Part shown: piece after piece, positions 34,678-45,715 of the stretch
Layout of the letters: the number at the start of each line of letters is the position of its first letter
How positions within the stretch are numbered: the first letter of the stretch is position 1
NCBI GenBank assembly: GCA_032433595.1
Contig: JASWJB010000043.1
Location: forward strand, 124,001-188,000
Direction: 5' to 3'
Length of the DNA: 64,000 nt
Source of the DNA: Conoideocrella luteorostrata
Lineage: Eukaryota > Ascomycota > Sordariomycetes > Hypocreales > Clavicipitaceae
Program-made: the position numbers and the translations under genes
The notes under the pieces: generated by a model
The model's input: only the letters and a program-made list of their open reading frames with translations
Database searches by the model: none
What the model was told of the DNA's origin: nothing

Positions 34678-35631
34678 TGTGAACGATGATCCATGCCGTG
34701 CAGCTTCGTTGAGGACAAGAGACACACAAACATCTACATAACGCGCAGAGGTTAAGAAATTTTTTCACTTACTTGATTTGTGTAAAGCCGCTCAGAGCCA
34801 TGTATGTAGTGCAGCAGTGGACTTGGAGTGGCGCACCAGCCGCAGCTTTCCTGCCCACCAAGACAATTCAACCGCTTTGGTGAACACTGAGCCAATCCGA
34901 GGAGGCTCAGATGTCAAAGCAAGTACCCCGCTCGTCGAGTCTGTGTTGCGGCCAGAAGATGAGCAGCAGGATTGGCCGGCTGCGAGAGCCACCCCGCGTT
35001 AAAGTAAGATACTCCGTAAAAAGCAGTATCAGTGCTTCGTTATTATAAGTGAGCATACTCCTGCAGTGGCATCTTGAATTTATTAATAGTATTCGAGTTA
35101 TTGGCTTTTTAATTTAATGTGAGACACAATACCTCTACTCCGTAATGGAAGCCTAAATGCCAACATCCCTGACCTGGTTTATTCGTTGGGCCAATCCAAG
35201 CCTTCATGTCCTGGTGGGTTTGTTTGTTAAACCACCTTGTATTCTGTGGAGGTGCGGCTGGGATGGGGCATGCTTAAGTCCCTGAAACTAAGACGTCCCA
35301 CTGCACGAAACCTCTATAACTTATCATTCCCCACTATAGTCCAGTTTCAACGTTAGCGCGTACATGCTGGAGTTTAACATACAGTGCTCCGTACCCGCAG
35401 TAATTCCGAGCCACTACTCCGTACTCCGTTCTCTCCTCGATTTTGTTGTTTCTTGGCTCGGAATTACTGGAAGCACTCACAGCCTGGTATTAATGGAACA
35501 AGAAATTAAAGACCGTGAACAATAATGTTATCTTGGCTCATGGTTAGAATTTATCATTTCGAACCTTTACCAAGCATCGTCAGTTCAGTCTAACCTTTAT
35601 TATCGTCTCATCATAATACTCAATACGTCCA
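34678..35631. other. Spacer rich in TACTCCGTA motifs
   Basis: No gene. It contains TACTCCGTA at 35010, 35136 and 35415 and the inverted-repeat element at 35398-35469. Confidence 0.5.
35398..35469. repeat. Short inverted-repeat element, copy 1
   Basis: CAGTAATTCCGAGCCA at 35398-35413 and its perfect reverse complement at 35454-35469 flank a 40-bp interior containing TACTCCGTACTCCG and CGATTTTGTTGTTT. It has the shape of a miniature inverted-repeat element or a stable hairpin. A related copy lies at 38252-38309. No target-site duplication is clear. Confidence 0.75.
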
Positions 35632-36917
35632 CTACGTCTTACCCCGTGGTTCAGCGTACGCTTTTGACTGAACTCCGAATTGCAGCTCGCTCCTCCTGGC
35701 TGGAAAGCTATCGCCCAAGACTATGTCCGATGTGATGTATATCCTGTCTTCGGATGCATTGTTCGTGTCTCCCGGTTCGCCTGTTGGTAGTGATAGAGTG
35801 AGTGTCGGTGGATTCGTCAGCTTCGTGCCCTGCGTTGCCAACCGAACGATCTTGAACAACGGTCGCAGCGTTGCCAGGCTCGCAGCTGCGACGGCCAAGC
35901 CCATTTCTACCGTTGACCAAATCGCGACGTCGATAGTAGCCCCTAAATTGCTGGTTAGAGAATTTGTTCAACAGTTGCACCATCGCTGCGGTCACGTACA
36001 GAGAAAATCGGGGTCTTTGAGGTTTGGAAGGTAAGCAAATCGCACCACAACGGCAGCGCTAGCTCTAGAGGCAGCCGTTAACATGATATACTCGTAAATG
36101 GCTTTGTCACCTCAGCGCGTAGCAGACTTACATGCATCCCATTGTCATGAGGACGAGAACCGCGATCTTCGCTCTCATCTGCAGCTGTAAATTCCAGATG
36201 ACAAACGCTGGCAAAATCGCAAATGTGAAGTCGGTAGTCATGCTGACGACACTGTACAAGTATGCGAGGCCTATGATGATGTTCATGTCGACGCATCGTC
36301 CGCTTTGGTCTTTATTCCAAAAGAATGACACGGGGCTGCATTGAAACAGGGTGACAAAAAAGAATGTCAGCCCGGCAACGACGGTTAGGAGAGATGCACC
36401 GTATATAATCCACTTGTGAAGTCTCCTCGCTGTTACTCGAAGGAGGAACCACGCGAATGATATCTTGCAGCAAACCATGGTAAAGGCGTAGAAAAAATAG
36501 CAAAACCACCAATACTATATAATGATTAGCTTGGAACATCACGCAATGGTTCGGTTACTGTTACCTTCATCGCCGATGATATGCTATCGTGGTCCAAGTT
36601 TGCTCTGTGTTGGCCAGTTCCGTGCCGCACTCCGCAGTTTGACGAGACGCAATACGTGATAAAGAGGATCTGCGTCCAGGTTAACTTTGCTGATGATGAT
36701 GCCTGCACAGCCTGTGCTTATAGAAGCCGTAACTACTCCGTATCCAGGATGGACATACAGTTGCCAAAACCATGATCCAATCATCGAGCCCGAAGGCTCT
36801 CACCAGAACGGCACGTGTGTAGCATCTTAGCAGAACAATGATGCCGGCGAGAACGACGAAGACGATATTCGTAATGAGTAGCTCTGGTCCTCGGTTCGCA
36901 GGCTGATCAGTCGGCAT
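35632..36917 (-). CDS. Seven-helix rhodopsin-like membrane protein (PTH11-related)
   Basis: Five exons, 36917-36759, 36702-36565, 36514-36132, 36064-36000 and 35942-35632, join in frame to 351 aa. Hallmarks of the fungal_rhodopsin domain are present: a first helix followed by RAFGLDDWIMVLA, the GVRHGTGQH loop, a third helix with SFAWFLLRV, a TFFFVTLFQCSPVSFFW loop-helix, CVD after it, TDFTFAILPAF, and DVAIWSTVEMGLAVAAASLATLRPLF near the end. There is no N-terminal CFEM domain. A polar cytosolic tail follows. Relatives include PTH11-type receptors that sense surfaces, but most members have unknown ligands. Intron 1 carries a TACTCCGTA copy at 36734-36742. It lies near amine-handling genes with no evident link. 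Confidence 0.85.
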
Positions 36918-37740
36918 CGTTCCCGGGGATTTATCATCTAGGCGAGTTGATCTGGGAAGAAAAGGTTAAACACGGCAGAGATACACAAGGAGTATCTGCG
37001 CTACTTATCAAGGTTCAATACTCAGGCTCACATCTTCTCAGTCTGTTATTTAGTTACCCCGTATCCCAATTCACATGCCCTGTTATTCAACAACAAGCGG
37101 CAGGGGAGTTTGCGGCTAGGACGAGTTCGCACTCCACCCTGGTTTCACTAAAAGAATGGGAGCCATGAGGGGGACAATTTACGTGCTCCATTGCAGCGTG
37201 GTTGGGCGAGGTGTCCTGGTCACGTAAATTGTTCTCCCCTCGGTGGCGTCGGACCTCGCTATGACTTTATGCGCGCGACAATGCCTGCAGTCAGCTCACT
37301 TAGGGACGCCGCTCGTTCGTGCGCTCCCCAGTTAAAAATAGTCAAGGCTTGGTCGAGCAGCAGAACATGCAACAGTCCAAAAGCGCGAGGAACCGGTGAG
37401 ATTAATGAATTCAATCCATGCCAACCGGACTTAACACGCTGTTTCCCAACTATAGAGGTAATACGGGGCAATCAACAATATATTCCCCCGTACTCCGTAT
37501 GTACAATCAGCTACTCCGTAGACATGTCTCATTATGCGCCCGCTGCTGCTTGCTCCCGGTGTGGAGCAGCAAGGCTAGGTAGACAGATCGCTTCCGGCTA
37601 AATGGAGGGGGGGGGGTTGGCTAATTATTCATAGAGTCTGCAGCTGGCGATTCAGGCGTGCTTTAACTGGTGCGGTGCGTACGAGCTCGGCACCGGTAGT
37701 TGGCGGCAGTTGATTTCTGGCAGAGTACGAATTCTCGGGT

Positions 37741-37800
37741 AGTGTCTGTCACGACATCTGTCACAGCATCCGTCACGGCGTCTGTCATAGCATCTGTCAC
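37741..37800 (+). repeat. 12-bp tandem repeat, about five copies
   Basis: Imperfect units of TCTGTCACNRCA repeat in tandem (TCTGTCACGACA, TCTGTCACAGCA, TCCGTCACGGCG, TCTGTCATAGCA, TCTGTCACTGG). The minus strand could encode a TDAV/TDVV peptide repeat, but no gene is supported there. Confidence 0.8.
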
Positions 37801-38251
37801 TGGCAGGGTATTTCGTCCGAAAGACGGCGGCGCATGACTTAGCATAGCACCTTCCGGAATGACCGTAGCGCACAATCAACCTGGATTACTGCCGTGCGGG
37901 AGCAGCCCCCTGGTCCCCCCAAGGTGTCGACAAATTAATCGAGACATCCAGGGCAGAGGCCGAGTGCGTTGGCAGGCCCCGATGTCTCGATAATCTGTCA
38001 GGCGTATGCCCCCACCCGCCAAACCGCCTGTGCACTATAATAGGGCGGCACATGAAGATCATATGCAATTCACGCATAAAGTTTTTGCATATCTTCAGAT
38101 ATCTTCTACACTGGCAGGTATGTAAAGACTTTATGCCACATACTGTGCTTTCACCGCAGCAGCAGTCTGTCGCGCCCAAACCAAAGTGCGAGGTTACAGT
38201 GGAGACCTGACTTGCTAAGGACAGCCACTCTACTCCGTAGTTAGAGTGCGG

Positions 38252-38309
38252 CAGTAATTCCGAGCCACCACTCTACACGATTTGGTTGTTTTTTGGCCCG
38301 GAACTACTG
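38252..38309. repeat. Short inverted-repeat element, copy 2
   Basis: The left arm CAGTAATTCCGAGCCA is identical to copy 1. The right arm TGGCCCGGAACTACTG differs at two positions, both T-to-C changes. The interior keeps GATTTGGTTGTTTTT but lacks about 14 bp of copy 1. Both copies are followed by GA(A/G)GC. Confidence 0.75.
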
Positions 38310-39205
38310 GAGGCTCGCTGTACGGAGTACGGAGTACTTATTTCGCGAACCGCATCCCCCTGCATAACAGCTCTACCCTGTAGCAATCGGCGGAGCGATG
38401 AGCGTCTGCTCTAGCCGGAAGACTTACTGAAATCCGCAAACGTCTACATGGACGAAATCTCCGTCGGCTCCAAGTCCTTCCGGAAACCCAAAGCACTTAC
38501 TTTTAGTTTTCTCCATTGAGCATTGCCCATCTACGCCGCGCGCACTGAAAACCTGCCATCTTTGTCGGCGCCATTTCATGCTCTCGATTCACGATTCTTA
38601 AGTGCACTAATATTCGCAGGTTTCTACACCGAGTTGGGTTGCCATGCCGTTCTCTGCATTTGATAATTGCTACCACCTCCAACGTCATTTTCGCAATAAA
38701 TTCGATTTTAGTTACAGACCTGGGACCCTAAAATGGGCGCCAACTCTACGGTGATCAATTATCTGGTCCTATGGATGCCAACTGTAGGGTAGGGTTCTTC
38801 GATGCAATATTAGGTACCTCTGGCTGTTACAAAGCGCCTGGGAATGAATCTTTTTTTACACCTCCGAACTGCCCAGAATTTCCGCTGAATCGCATCAACA
38901 CATGTTGAGTACGATAGCTAAGCACCAATGGCAGCCAAAGATACAGGGAGTTTAAGTGACATTAATGCGATGAAGGGTGCTACGTCGCCGCGGTAGATCC
39001 CGCGAGACGTGGCGCCTGTCACGCTCTTAAACAGTGGGTATTGACTCAAATTATAAGGCTCTTAGTAATGAATGGAAACCGTCTCTTTTTGTTCATTCTT
39101 ATTTCCAGTACAATAAATAAGAGGCTCATTCCCCGTCCTGTAAATATTTCTTGCAGAAAATTTTCTCGTGATATGCGATGATTTTGCAAAGAAATTATCC
39201 TGGCT

Positions 39206-40121
39206 TTATGTAGAAGTAGACATTTTTAAAGCCTTGAAATCAGTTGTAATATTTTTGATGGCAGTCTCGACCGGTAGTCTCTCCATCGAGCTCGCTCCGT
39301 AGAATCCATGGATTCCCATCGTACGGTCCAAAACGTACTGCGCGTCATCAGGACTTGCAATTGGCCCACCATGACACAGCACAATTACTTGAGGGTTAAT
39401 GGCGATAGCTGCATCTCGAATATCTTGAATGAGGTTAACACAATCGTCCAAGGTTTTGCCTGAAGTGGCTCCGATGGAACCACTGGTCGTTAGGCCCATA
39501 TGTGCCACGAGAATGTCAGCTCCGGCATGTGTCATTTTTTTGCTGTCTTTGACATCAAAGACATATGGAGTGGTAAGCAACCCCATCTCATGGGCTTTTG
39601 CAATCAATTCGACTTCAAGATCGTACGACATGCCGGTTTCTTCCAAGTTTGCTCGAAATTGGCCATCTATCAATCCCACGGTCGGAAAGTTCTGTACACC
39701 GGCGAAGCCCATGTCTTGCAGCTGTTTCAGGAAGAAGGATATATTTCTGAAGGGATCTGTGCCACAGACACCAGCAAGTACAGGGGTAGATTTGACAATT
39801 GGCAGCACCTCTTTAGCCTAAACGAGCAGGATCGATTAGCTTCGTTCATTCGCCTTGACAGCAATAGCATGCCCGGGTATATCTCACCATGTCAACGACG
39901 ACGTCGTTTGCGTTCCCATAGGGCATTAATCCTGCCAGGGAGCCTCTGCCGGCCATTCTAAATCGACCGCTGTTGTAAATTATGATCAAGTCGCCGCCGC
40001 CCTCTTCGATAAACTTCGCGGAGAGTCCAATGCCAGCCCCAGCGCCGACAATAGGGACTCCCTGTCCTATCTGCGCCTTGAGCTTTGCTAAAATCTCATC
40101 GCGGTTTGTTGGGGGAGACAT
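39206..40121 (-). CDS. TIM-barrel protein (PF09370-type, Tm-1 C-terminal-like)
   Basis: Two exons, 40121-39888 and 39817-39206, give 281 aa. The start [11 protein letters not shown] is followed by [49 protein letters not shown] text, then [45 protein letters not shown] and VLCHGGPI, the strand/loop series of the TIM-barrel signal-transduction/PEP-hydrolase-like family. In plants this domain forms the C-terminal half of Tm-1 proteins. Biochemistry of the family is not settled; a lyase or hydrolase acting on a small carboxylate is an inference from the fold. The gene is divergent from a UPF0261 gene with 561 bp between starts, and those are exactly the two domains fused in Tm-1. Confidence 0.9.
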
Positions 40122-40682
40122 GTTGAAGCTCAATGGAAAAGGCCTCTTTGGCTTAATACGAGTAGCTCTGCGTGCTGTGATGATGGTGAATACGTAGTTT
40201 TGCAGACTCCACAGCGACTTAAGTAGTCCGGATGCAAGCATTTGCCAGCATTCTCCAGTGAGTCACGGGCGCCCGAGTCAGCAGCACAGGGGGGGTATTT
40301 CGGCTAGCGGGTGCCGGAGATAACACGGTAATCGGTATTACGGAGCCATTACGACGAACAATACAACATTGCGACCCTGGCACACGAATAGTTTCACTTC
40401 TCTGCTTCGTTGCATGGCCATTATTGTTGGCGTGTCGCGATTCAAGTGGTGATTTCGGTGAGAGTCCGCTGCAGTTATTCCTCAACTTCTGCGGGACAGG
40501 TTGACGTCATACGAACGGCAATCAGGGTCCGGCCCGCCTCCGAAAATGGCTGCGGAGGGGAGGGGATGCAAAGAATAGGACGCTGCAAATACACGCCTGT
40601 ATAGCTACAGATATTCCATCACCATCACGTCAAAGCCAAACTGTGCACAGTACTCCAACTTGAACTTTCTATATTCACCAGG
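40122..40682. promoter_or_regulatory. Divergent promoter of the TIM-barrel and UPF0261 genes
   Basis: The spacer between the two starts holds a perfect palindrome TGACGTCA at 40502-40509, the CRE/ATF-type bZIP site, about 175 bp before the rightward ATG. It also holds several GGC/CCG-rich clusters. Shared control of both genes is plausible. Confidence 0.45.
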
Positions 40683-41921
40683 ATGTCGGCAACAGTTGCG
40701 ATCATTGGTACGTGCGACACCAAATTGGAAGAGCTAGCCTTCCTGCGCGATGAGATCAAGGCTTTCGGCAATATCTCGACCCTTCTTATCGATGTTGGCC
40801 GATCGGCAACCTCAAGCGACAAGATTGATGTGTCTGCATCGGACATTATTTCAAAGCATGGCCCAGGGCTAGACGTTTCAGAACTATCACGGGGTGAATA
40901 TGTCAAAGAAATGGCATCGTGCGCAACGAAGCTGGTGCGAGATATGTGTGAGAAAGGTTCAATCCACGGCATTGTTTCTGCTGGTGGATCTGGCGGCACC
41001 TCGCTGGCTTCGACTGTTATGCGCGCTCTCCCAATTGGATTACCAAAGATGATCGTGTCAACGGTGGCGAGCGGCGACACTGCGCCTATTGTGGGGGAAA
41101 GCGACATTGCCCTCATGTACTCCGTGGTCGACGTTTCGGGTTTGAACCACATTCTCCGAGATATACTCTGCAATGCCGGCTCTGCCATTGCTGGAGCTGC
41201 GCTGTCGTATGTGAAGCGAGGAGCCCAGAGTCCTGCGCAGCCACGGACCAAAAAACGTGTCGCTATTACCATGTTTGGTGTGACAACGCCCGGCGTCGAT
41301 GCCATCAGGCACACTCTGGAGTCACACTTCCCCATTGAAACATACGTCTTTCATGCGACTGGCCATGGTGGCAGAGCCATGGAGCGTCTGATTCGTAGCG
41401 GGGACATCGACGCTGTTGTTGACCTTACAACTACAGAGGTCTGCGACCTGATAATGGGTGGGGTTATGTCTGCCGGAGATGAGCGACTAGATGCTGCAAT
41501 AGAAGCCGGTATACCCAACATCATATCTCTGGGTGCCTTGGATATTGCGAACTTTGGAGTGAAAGCATCCGTCCCCGAGCGATACCACGACCGGGTCCAG
41601 GTGGAACACAACCCAATCGTGACGTTGGTTCGCTCGTCACCTCAAGACTGCAGAGCCATCGCCGAATTCATATGCAAGAAAATAAAGAAAACAGCCCATC
41701 CGGAGCTGACGCAAGTATGGATTCCTCGGGGAGGCACAAGCATGCTGTCAGTTCCTGACGGTCCGTTCTACGATGAAGATGCAGATGCTTCACTGTACGA
41801 CACCATCAAGAATGGTCTAGAGGGGACGGGAATCAAGGTCGTGGAAGAAAAGGGGAACATAAATAGTTCCGATTTCGCTTCGCGCGTGGCAGAAGCAATA
41901 GTGAGGTTGATGAAACTGTGA
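40683..41921 (+). CDS. UPF0261 / Tm-1-like ATP-binding protein
   Basis: A single exon of 412 aa. The N-terminus VAIIGTCDTKLEELAFLRDEI and the middle AGGSGGTSLASTVMRALPIGLPK, VSTVASGDTAPIVGESDI and DVSGLNHILRDIL are hallmarks of UPF0261 (PF06792). The second half has FGVTTPGVDAIR, FHATGHGGRAMERLI and DLTTTEVCD, also typical. Length equals the stand-alone family form. The domain is known from tomato Tm-1, where it binds a viral replication protein and ATP; its metabolic role in microbes is not established. The strict pairing with the divergent TIM-barrel gene suggests that the two products act on one pathway or form one complex. The ATG at 40683 has no upstream in-frame rival. Confidence 0.93.
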   Translation: MSATVAIIGTCDTKLEELAFLRDEIKAFGNISTLLIDVGRSATSSDKIDVSASDIISKHGPGLDVSELSRGEYVKEMASCATKLVRDMCEKGSIHGIVSAGGSGGTSLASTVMRALPIGLPKMIVSTVASGDTAPIVGESDIALMYSVVDVSGLNHILRDILCNAGSAIAGAALSYVKRGAQSPAQPRTKKRVAITMFGVTTPGVDAIRHTLESHFPIETYVFHATGHGGRAMERLIRSGDIDAVVDLTTTEVCDLIMGGVMSAGDERLDAAIEAGIPNIISLGALDIANFGVKASVPERYHDRVQVEHNPIVTLVRSSPQDCRAIAEFICKKIKKTAHPELTQVWIPRGGTSMLSVPDGPFYDEDADASLYDTIKNGLEGTGIKVVEEKGNINSSDFASRVAEAIVRLMKL

Positions 41922-42031
41922 TGAAGCAGTCACCGAGAAGTACATGGCTATTATGAATCATCGGGTGTTCTTAGCATCATTATTCCTGGCAAAATACCAG
42001 CATAGCGAACACTAGGCAAATAAAAACTCCA

Positions 42032-42047
42032 AAAAAAAAAAAAAAAG
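42032..42047 (+). repeat. Poly-A tract
   Basis: About sixteen consecutive A between the convergent UPF0261 and PhyH genes. It is a simple repeat and should not be read as a poly(A) tail. Confidence 0.8.
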
Positions 42048-42202
42048 AGCGGACAGTTATTGCATGCGTTTTCTTGTCAATGCCCCCAACTCGGTTGTCG
42101 CCAGCTAATAATCATAGTGCACAGCTTTGCATACTTCAAAGTCCGTCGTCAAATCGGTACGGCTCCATCCAGCGCTATAAGCTATTAGCACTTCGCATTT
42201 TG

Positions 42203-43322
42203 TTACTCTGCATCACACGCTCGACTCACTGTGTCATATGGCTTGCTCTTGTTCACAAATCTGAGGTCCGTCCCAAGCCGTATACGATTGCTGGGATCCC
42301 GATTTATCGTTGATGCATGAATCTAGTTTGTCTCAGCAAGTATTTTCGCGGCAGATGCTCAATTCTTACCATGTGAGGCTTATGAAGCACAACGTCTCCC
42401 GCCTCATAGGCAGTAACTAGCCATTTGGCATTGTGCATCTTTGCGAAGTGCTTAGCTCCGGGGTCCAACACTCCGCCTGACATCATGTTTGCATTGAACC
42501 CATCGAGTCGCTCCTGGTCGCTCATTCCCATTGATTTGGCCTGTTCATGGAAGTTTCGTTCGAACTGCTGACCAACGCTATCGCCTGTGACAATATGATT
42601 AGTCAAGGTAGTTCTTAGACTCTGGCGTTTTGGAATTGAGTCTTACTGTCTTGTAAATAAATTAGGCCTCCTCCCTGTAGTTCGATATCCCCAATGGGCA
42701 CCCAAGCGGTGATGGCGGTAGGTTCACCGTGTCGCAAGAATATCTGGTCATAGTGCACCCCAATGGCTTTATTCCGAGGAGTGTTGTTGCGCAGGAGGGA
42801 CCTGCCCAACAACAGTGTATCTTCATTCCAGTCAGTTAGCTTCGAGACGAAGTTGTGCAGATCAGGATTCCGCATGAACTGCAGATAAAACTGCTCGGTA
42901 TGAGCCTTTTCGGCTCTTCTCGCAAAGGAGTCGGGACCGTCATGGTTTTCTAGATCAGGACCTGCTCCGATGCTCGGATAGTCTTCGCCGTTTTTGCTGG
43001 CGTCATATATGCCATCCACAGGCTCGGTACCTTGCTGCAGAACACCAGTTGGGCTGAGAAAACTGAAGTAGTCTCGACGGCAGTTGAGCACCTGCTCTCG
43101 AGGAATCAAGCCCTTTACAAATAAGTAGCCATTTGCTTCATATCGCTCTCTTAGGGTCTCGATTGGTTCCGTGGGGAAAGATGGTCGAAGCATGCAGACT
43201 TCTTCCTTACTAAGGACTCCATCATTGACGAGGAAGTCATCGTGAGATGTTGCAAATGCCTCTTGCGCGGCGGGTATGGTGGTAGTAGTAGTAGTAGTGG
43301 TGGTGGTGGTGGTTGTAGACAT
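42203..43322 (-). CDS. Phytanoyl-CoA-dioxygenase-like Fe(II)/2-oxoglutarate oxygenase
   Basis: Three exons, 43322-42647, 42584-42370 and 42322-42203, give 336 aa. After a poly-Thr start (residues 3-15), the PhyH fold follows: ETLRERYEANGYLFVKGLIPREQV, the iron-binding HxD in GVHYDQIF, TAWVPIGDIELQGGGLIYL, and the distal His in HKPHM|IHASTIN, which the last intron splits, with RIRL(G)TDLRF as the 2-oxoglutarate Arg region. All iron ligands are there, so it should be active. The family hydroxylates fatty acyl-CoAs or many specialised metabolites. The gene converges on UPF0261 (281 bp apart) and is divergent from a Zn2Cys6 regulator, which ties it to the 39-47 kb group. The substrate is unknown. 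Confidence 0.92.
43278..43316 (-). repeat. Trinucleotide repeat coding poly-Thr
   Basis: ACC/ACT/ACA codons repeat to encode thirteen Thr at the oxygenase N-terminus. The count may vary between strains. Confidence 0.8.
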
Positions 43323-43681
43323 GGTTTTCAGTGTTAGTCGCCTCGGACGAGTTTGACGCAAATAAGTCGACGAAGCGGTTCGAGTTTGAACTGAGACAGG
43401 GAGAGCTGAATCACGAAGTGACAGACCACAAGCTTCTTATAGCTACCTAAGAGCATACAGCGAGTCTGAACTCGGCCCCTCGTTCTAGTTTCGCCCTTTT
43501 GACGAGAGTCTGCAAAGGCTGTCAGACATGTCATTTCATTACCTACTCGGGCAGTTGGCCCCGCGGTAAACGCTAGCAACAGCGGCACGAATTAGCTGAC
43601 GGTTCATTGGTGCGCTTCTCACCCCGCATTCAGATCTCCCGCGGAGTAACTTGCCAACTATGGATGTTTATTCCTTAGAAG
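43323..43681. promoter_or_regulatory. Divergent promoter of oxygenase and regulator
   Basis: The 359-bp spacer between the PhyH ATG (43322) and the regulator ATG (43682) holds no gene. Being so short, it probably serves both. Confidence 0.4.
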
Positions 43682-45566
43682 ATGCTCCGTATACCATTAC
43701 CATTCATCAATATGAAAGGGATTAGCAGTTGTGAATCATGCAGACGCCGGCATCGAAAATGCGTTTCCAGCCCGGGGTCCAGCGTATGCATGGGTTGTTA
43801 TGAAATCGGGGCTGAATGCAACTTTATACGCTATCAGTTTCGCTCTGCGTGGCGCCGTAACCGACATCGCGGTGATGGCACGAAAGGTGTCGCAACACAA
43901 ACCTCAGCCAACACGAGCTTTTCGAGAAGTGGTCCACGATTTGCCGGGAATAATGGCCAGCCAGTTGAAGTTATCGAGCATGAAGAGCCTCAGCCTAGCA
44001 TTCAAGAAGAAGAGTCACCAGGCATCACACAGCCCAGCAACACCTCCAGCCCTACTGCCCCGATTATTGCCCAAACACCGCAAGTTCATTTCAATTCCTA
44101 CTCCAATCAGTTTCCGAACGACAGCGTGCAATCTACAGGAACAAGAAATTGGGATGCATTCCCAAGGTTAACACGACGCGAGGCATCGCTAATGCGGATT
44201 TACATACTCAGCCTGGCTACGTCCGTAAGTACTGAGGCCCTCTGGTCAGAGATGCTTGCTGATGAAGCTTGCCCGTAGGCTGATGCGTGTGATACGCAAA
44301 GACACTTCGCTGTGGAGGTTCCAAAACTCGCACTGGAGAAGCCAATGCTGCTGTACGGCATCTTGGCCGTGGCCAGTCGGTATGAAGCAGTTGCTTGTAA
44401 TCCGGGTGTCCCTTTGGAGAGCACATATTATCACAGCAAATGTATTGAGCTGATAATCCAAGCCCTTGACTCTCAAGAGTACGATGCCACGATTTTAACC
44501 GCAGTAGTCCTCTCACGCCTCTACGAGGAAATTGACAACGATGACGATAGGGACTTTCGTCACTTGCGGGGCACAAAGGATTTGCTTTGTAGCGAGACCA
44601 TAAAACAACTAGCTAGCCAAGGCGGCCTTGCTGAAGCGGCAAGCTGGGTCCATCTACGTCAAGCAATATACGTGAGCATCATACGACGAGAGCCGATCCA
44701 GATACCCTTGGACACATTCAAGATATTCACCGCGTTTCGGCATGACGACGAAACCTCCCACGCCAACCGAATTGTTTACATATTTTCTAGGATCCTCAAC
44801 GCATATTTTGGACAGTCCAAATGTAGTGCGTCTGAGCGCTGGAGTGGGTCAGAGCCTCGTTATGACGAGTATTCCGAGCGAAACGCGATGGGAGAAGACG
44901 TCGAGGAATGGCATAGGTCCAAGCCCAAGTCATTCGACCCCTTATACCACGATCTAGATGAGACAGGAGACTGCGATGAGCCTCCGTGCATAACCATGAT
45001 GTCAACGGTTGCAGGTAGGTAGCATATAATGAACAGAGCAGTACCACCCACCCGCTGACGCATGTGTGCTATGTCCAGCGGTCGCGATGCAGCATTATTT
45101 CGCAAGCAGGGTTGTGCTAAGTCTTCAAAAGTCAAACTATAATGCCGGCTCTACTGGTTTTGAGATAGCGCGGTCGAGGGTGGCAATTGAGGTAAGAAAT
45201 GAAAAGCATGTGCACATGTGCTGTCGACTGATAACCCGGCCCTCCAGCGTTTCACCGTGATGAACGTATTCGCAATGATGGGGCTATCGCTATCGAATCC
45301 CGAGATTATTAATGCATATTATTTGCCAGCTCATATGCTCTCTCTGTGTAAGTTTTTTTTTTTTGTGTGGAACGCAACTGATCGATATCTCATTTACCAT
45401 CGCGGCTGACGCAGAGACTTCTTCAGTCGGCTACTGTATCAAACGACCACAGCAAAGAAAAAACGCGCTTGCATATCTAGAGACGGTTCAAAACTCCATT
45501 CGTTGGAAAACACGTCAAGTAATGGAGTCATTACAAACACAGTGGCAGCAACTTGATGGAACGTAA
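43682..45566 (+). CDS. Zn2Cys6 transcription factor with a stop at its last splice junction
   Basis: Exons read by eye are 43682-44224, 44279-45014, 45079-45191, 45248-45347 and 45415-45566. Residues 17-46 are a Zn2Cys6 cluster with a long central gap (2-6-8-2-6). The rest is the helical regulatory domain found in ARCA-like fungal regulators, ending GYCIKRPQQRKNALAYLE and a Trp-rich tail. All splice sites are consensus and frames join, but the codon formed across exons 4 and 5 is T|AG, a stop. Without it the protein would have 546 aa; with it, 497. The DNA-binding part is unaffected. An alternative start at 43712 gives MKGISSCESC. Its place between the oxygenase and the transporter suggests it regulates the group. 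Confidence 0.8.
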
Positions 45567-45715
45567 TGCTGCGGAGCCGTGGACGCAGAGGACACCCGCT
45601 GAAACTCGGCGGTATTAATATATACTTATTATGCTATATCCAAACTCATTTGCATAACATAACTACCGGGAGTGCTATCGCCAGGTCAAAGGTCTTTAAT
45701 GCCTCGTATCGCGGA

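Larger units (their letters stand above)
36918..39205. other. Gene-free 2.3 kb rich in small repeats
   Basis: No gene. The stretch holds TACTCCGTA/TACGGAGTA at 37491, 37512, 38231, 38321 and 38328, a 12-bp tandem repeat at 37741-37800, a poly-G run near 37607 and the second inverted-repeat element at 38252-38309. It separates two gene groups. Confidence 0.5.
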
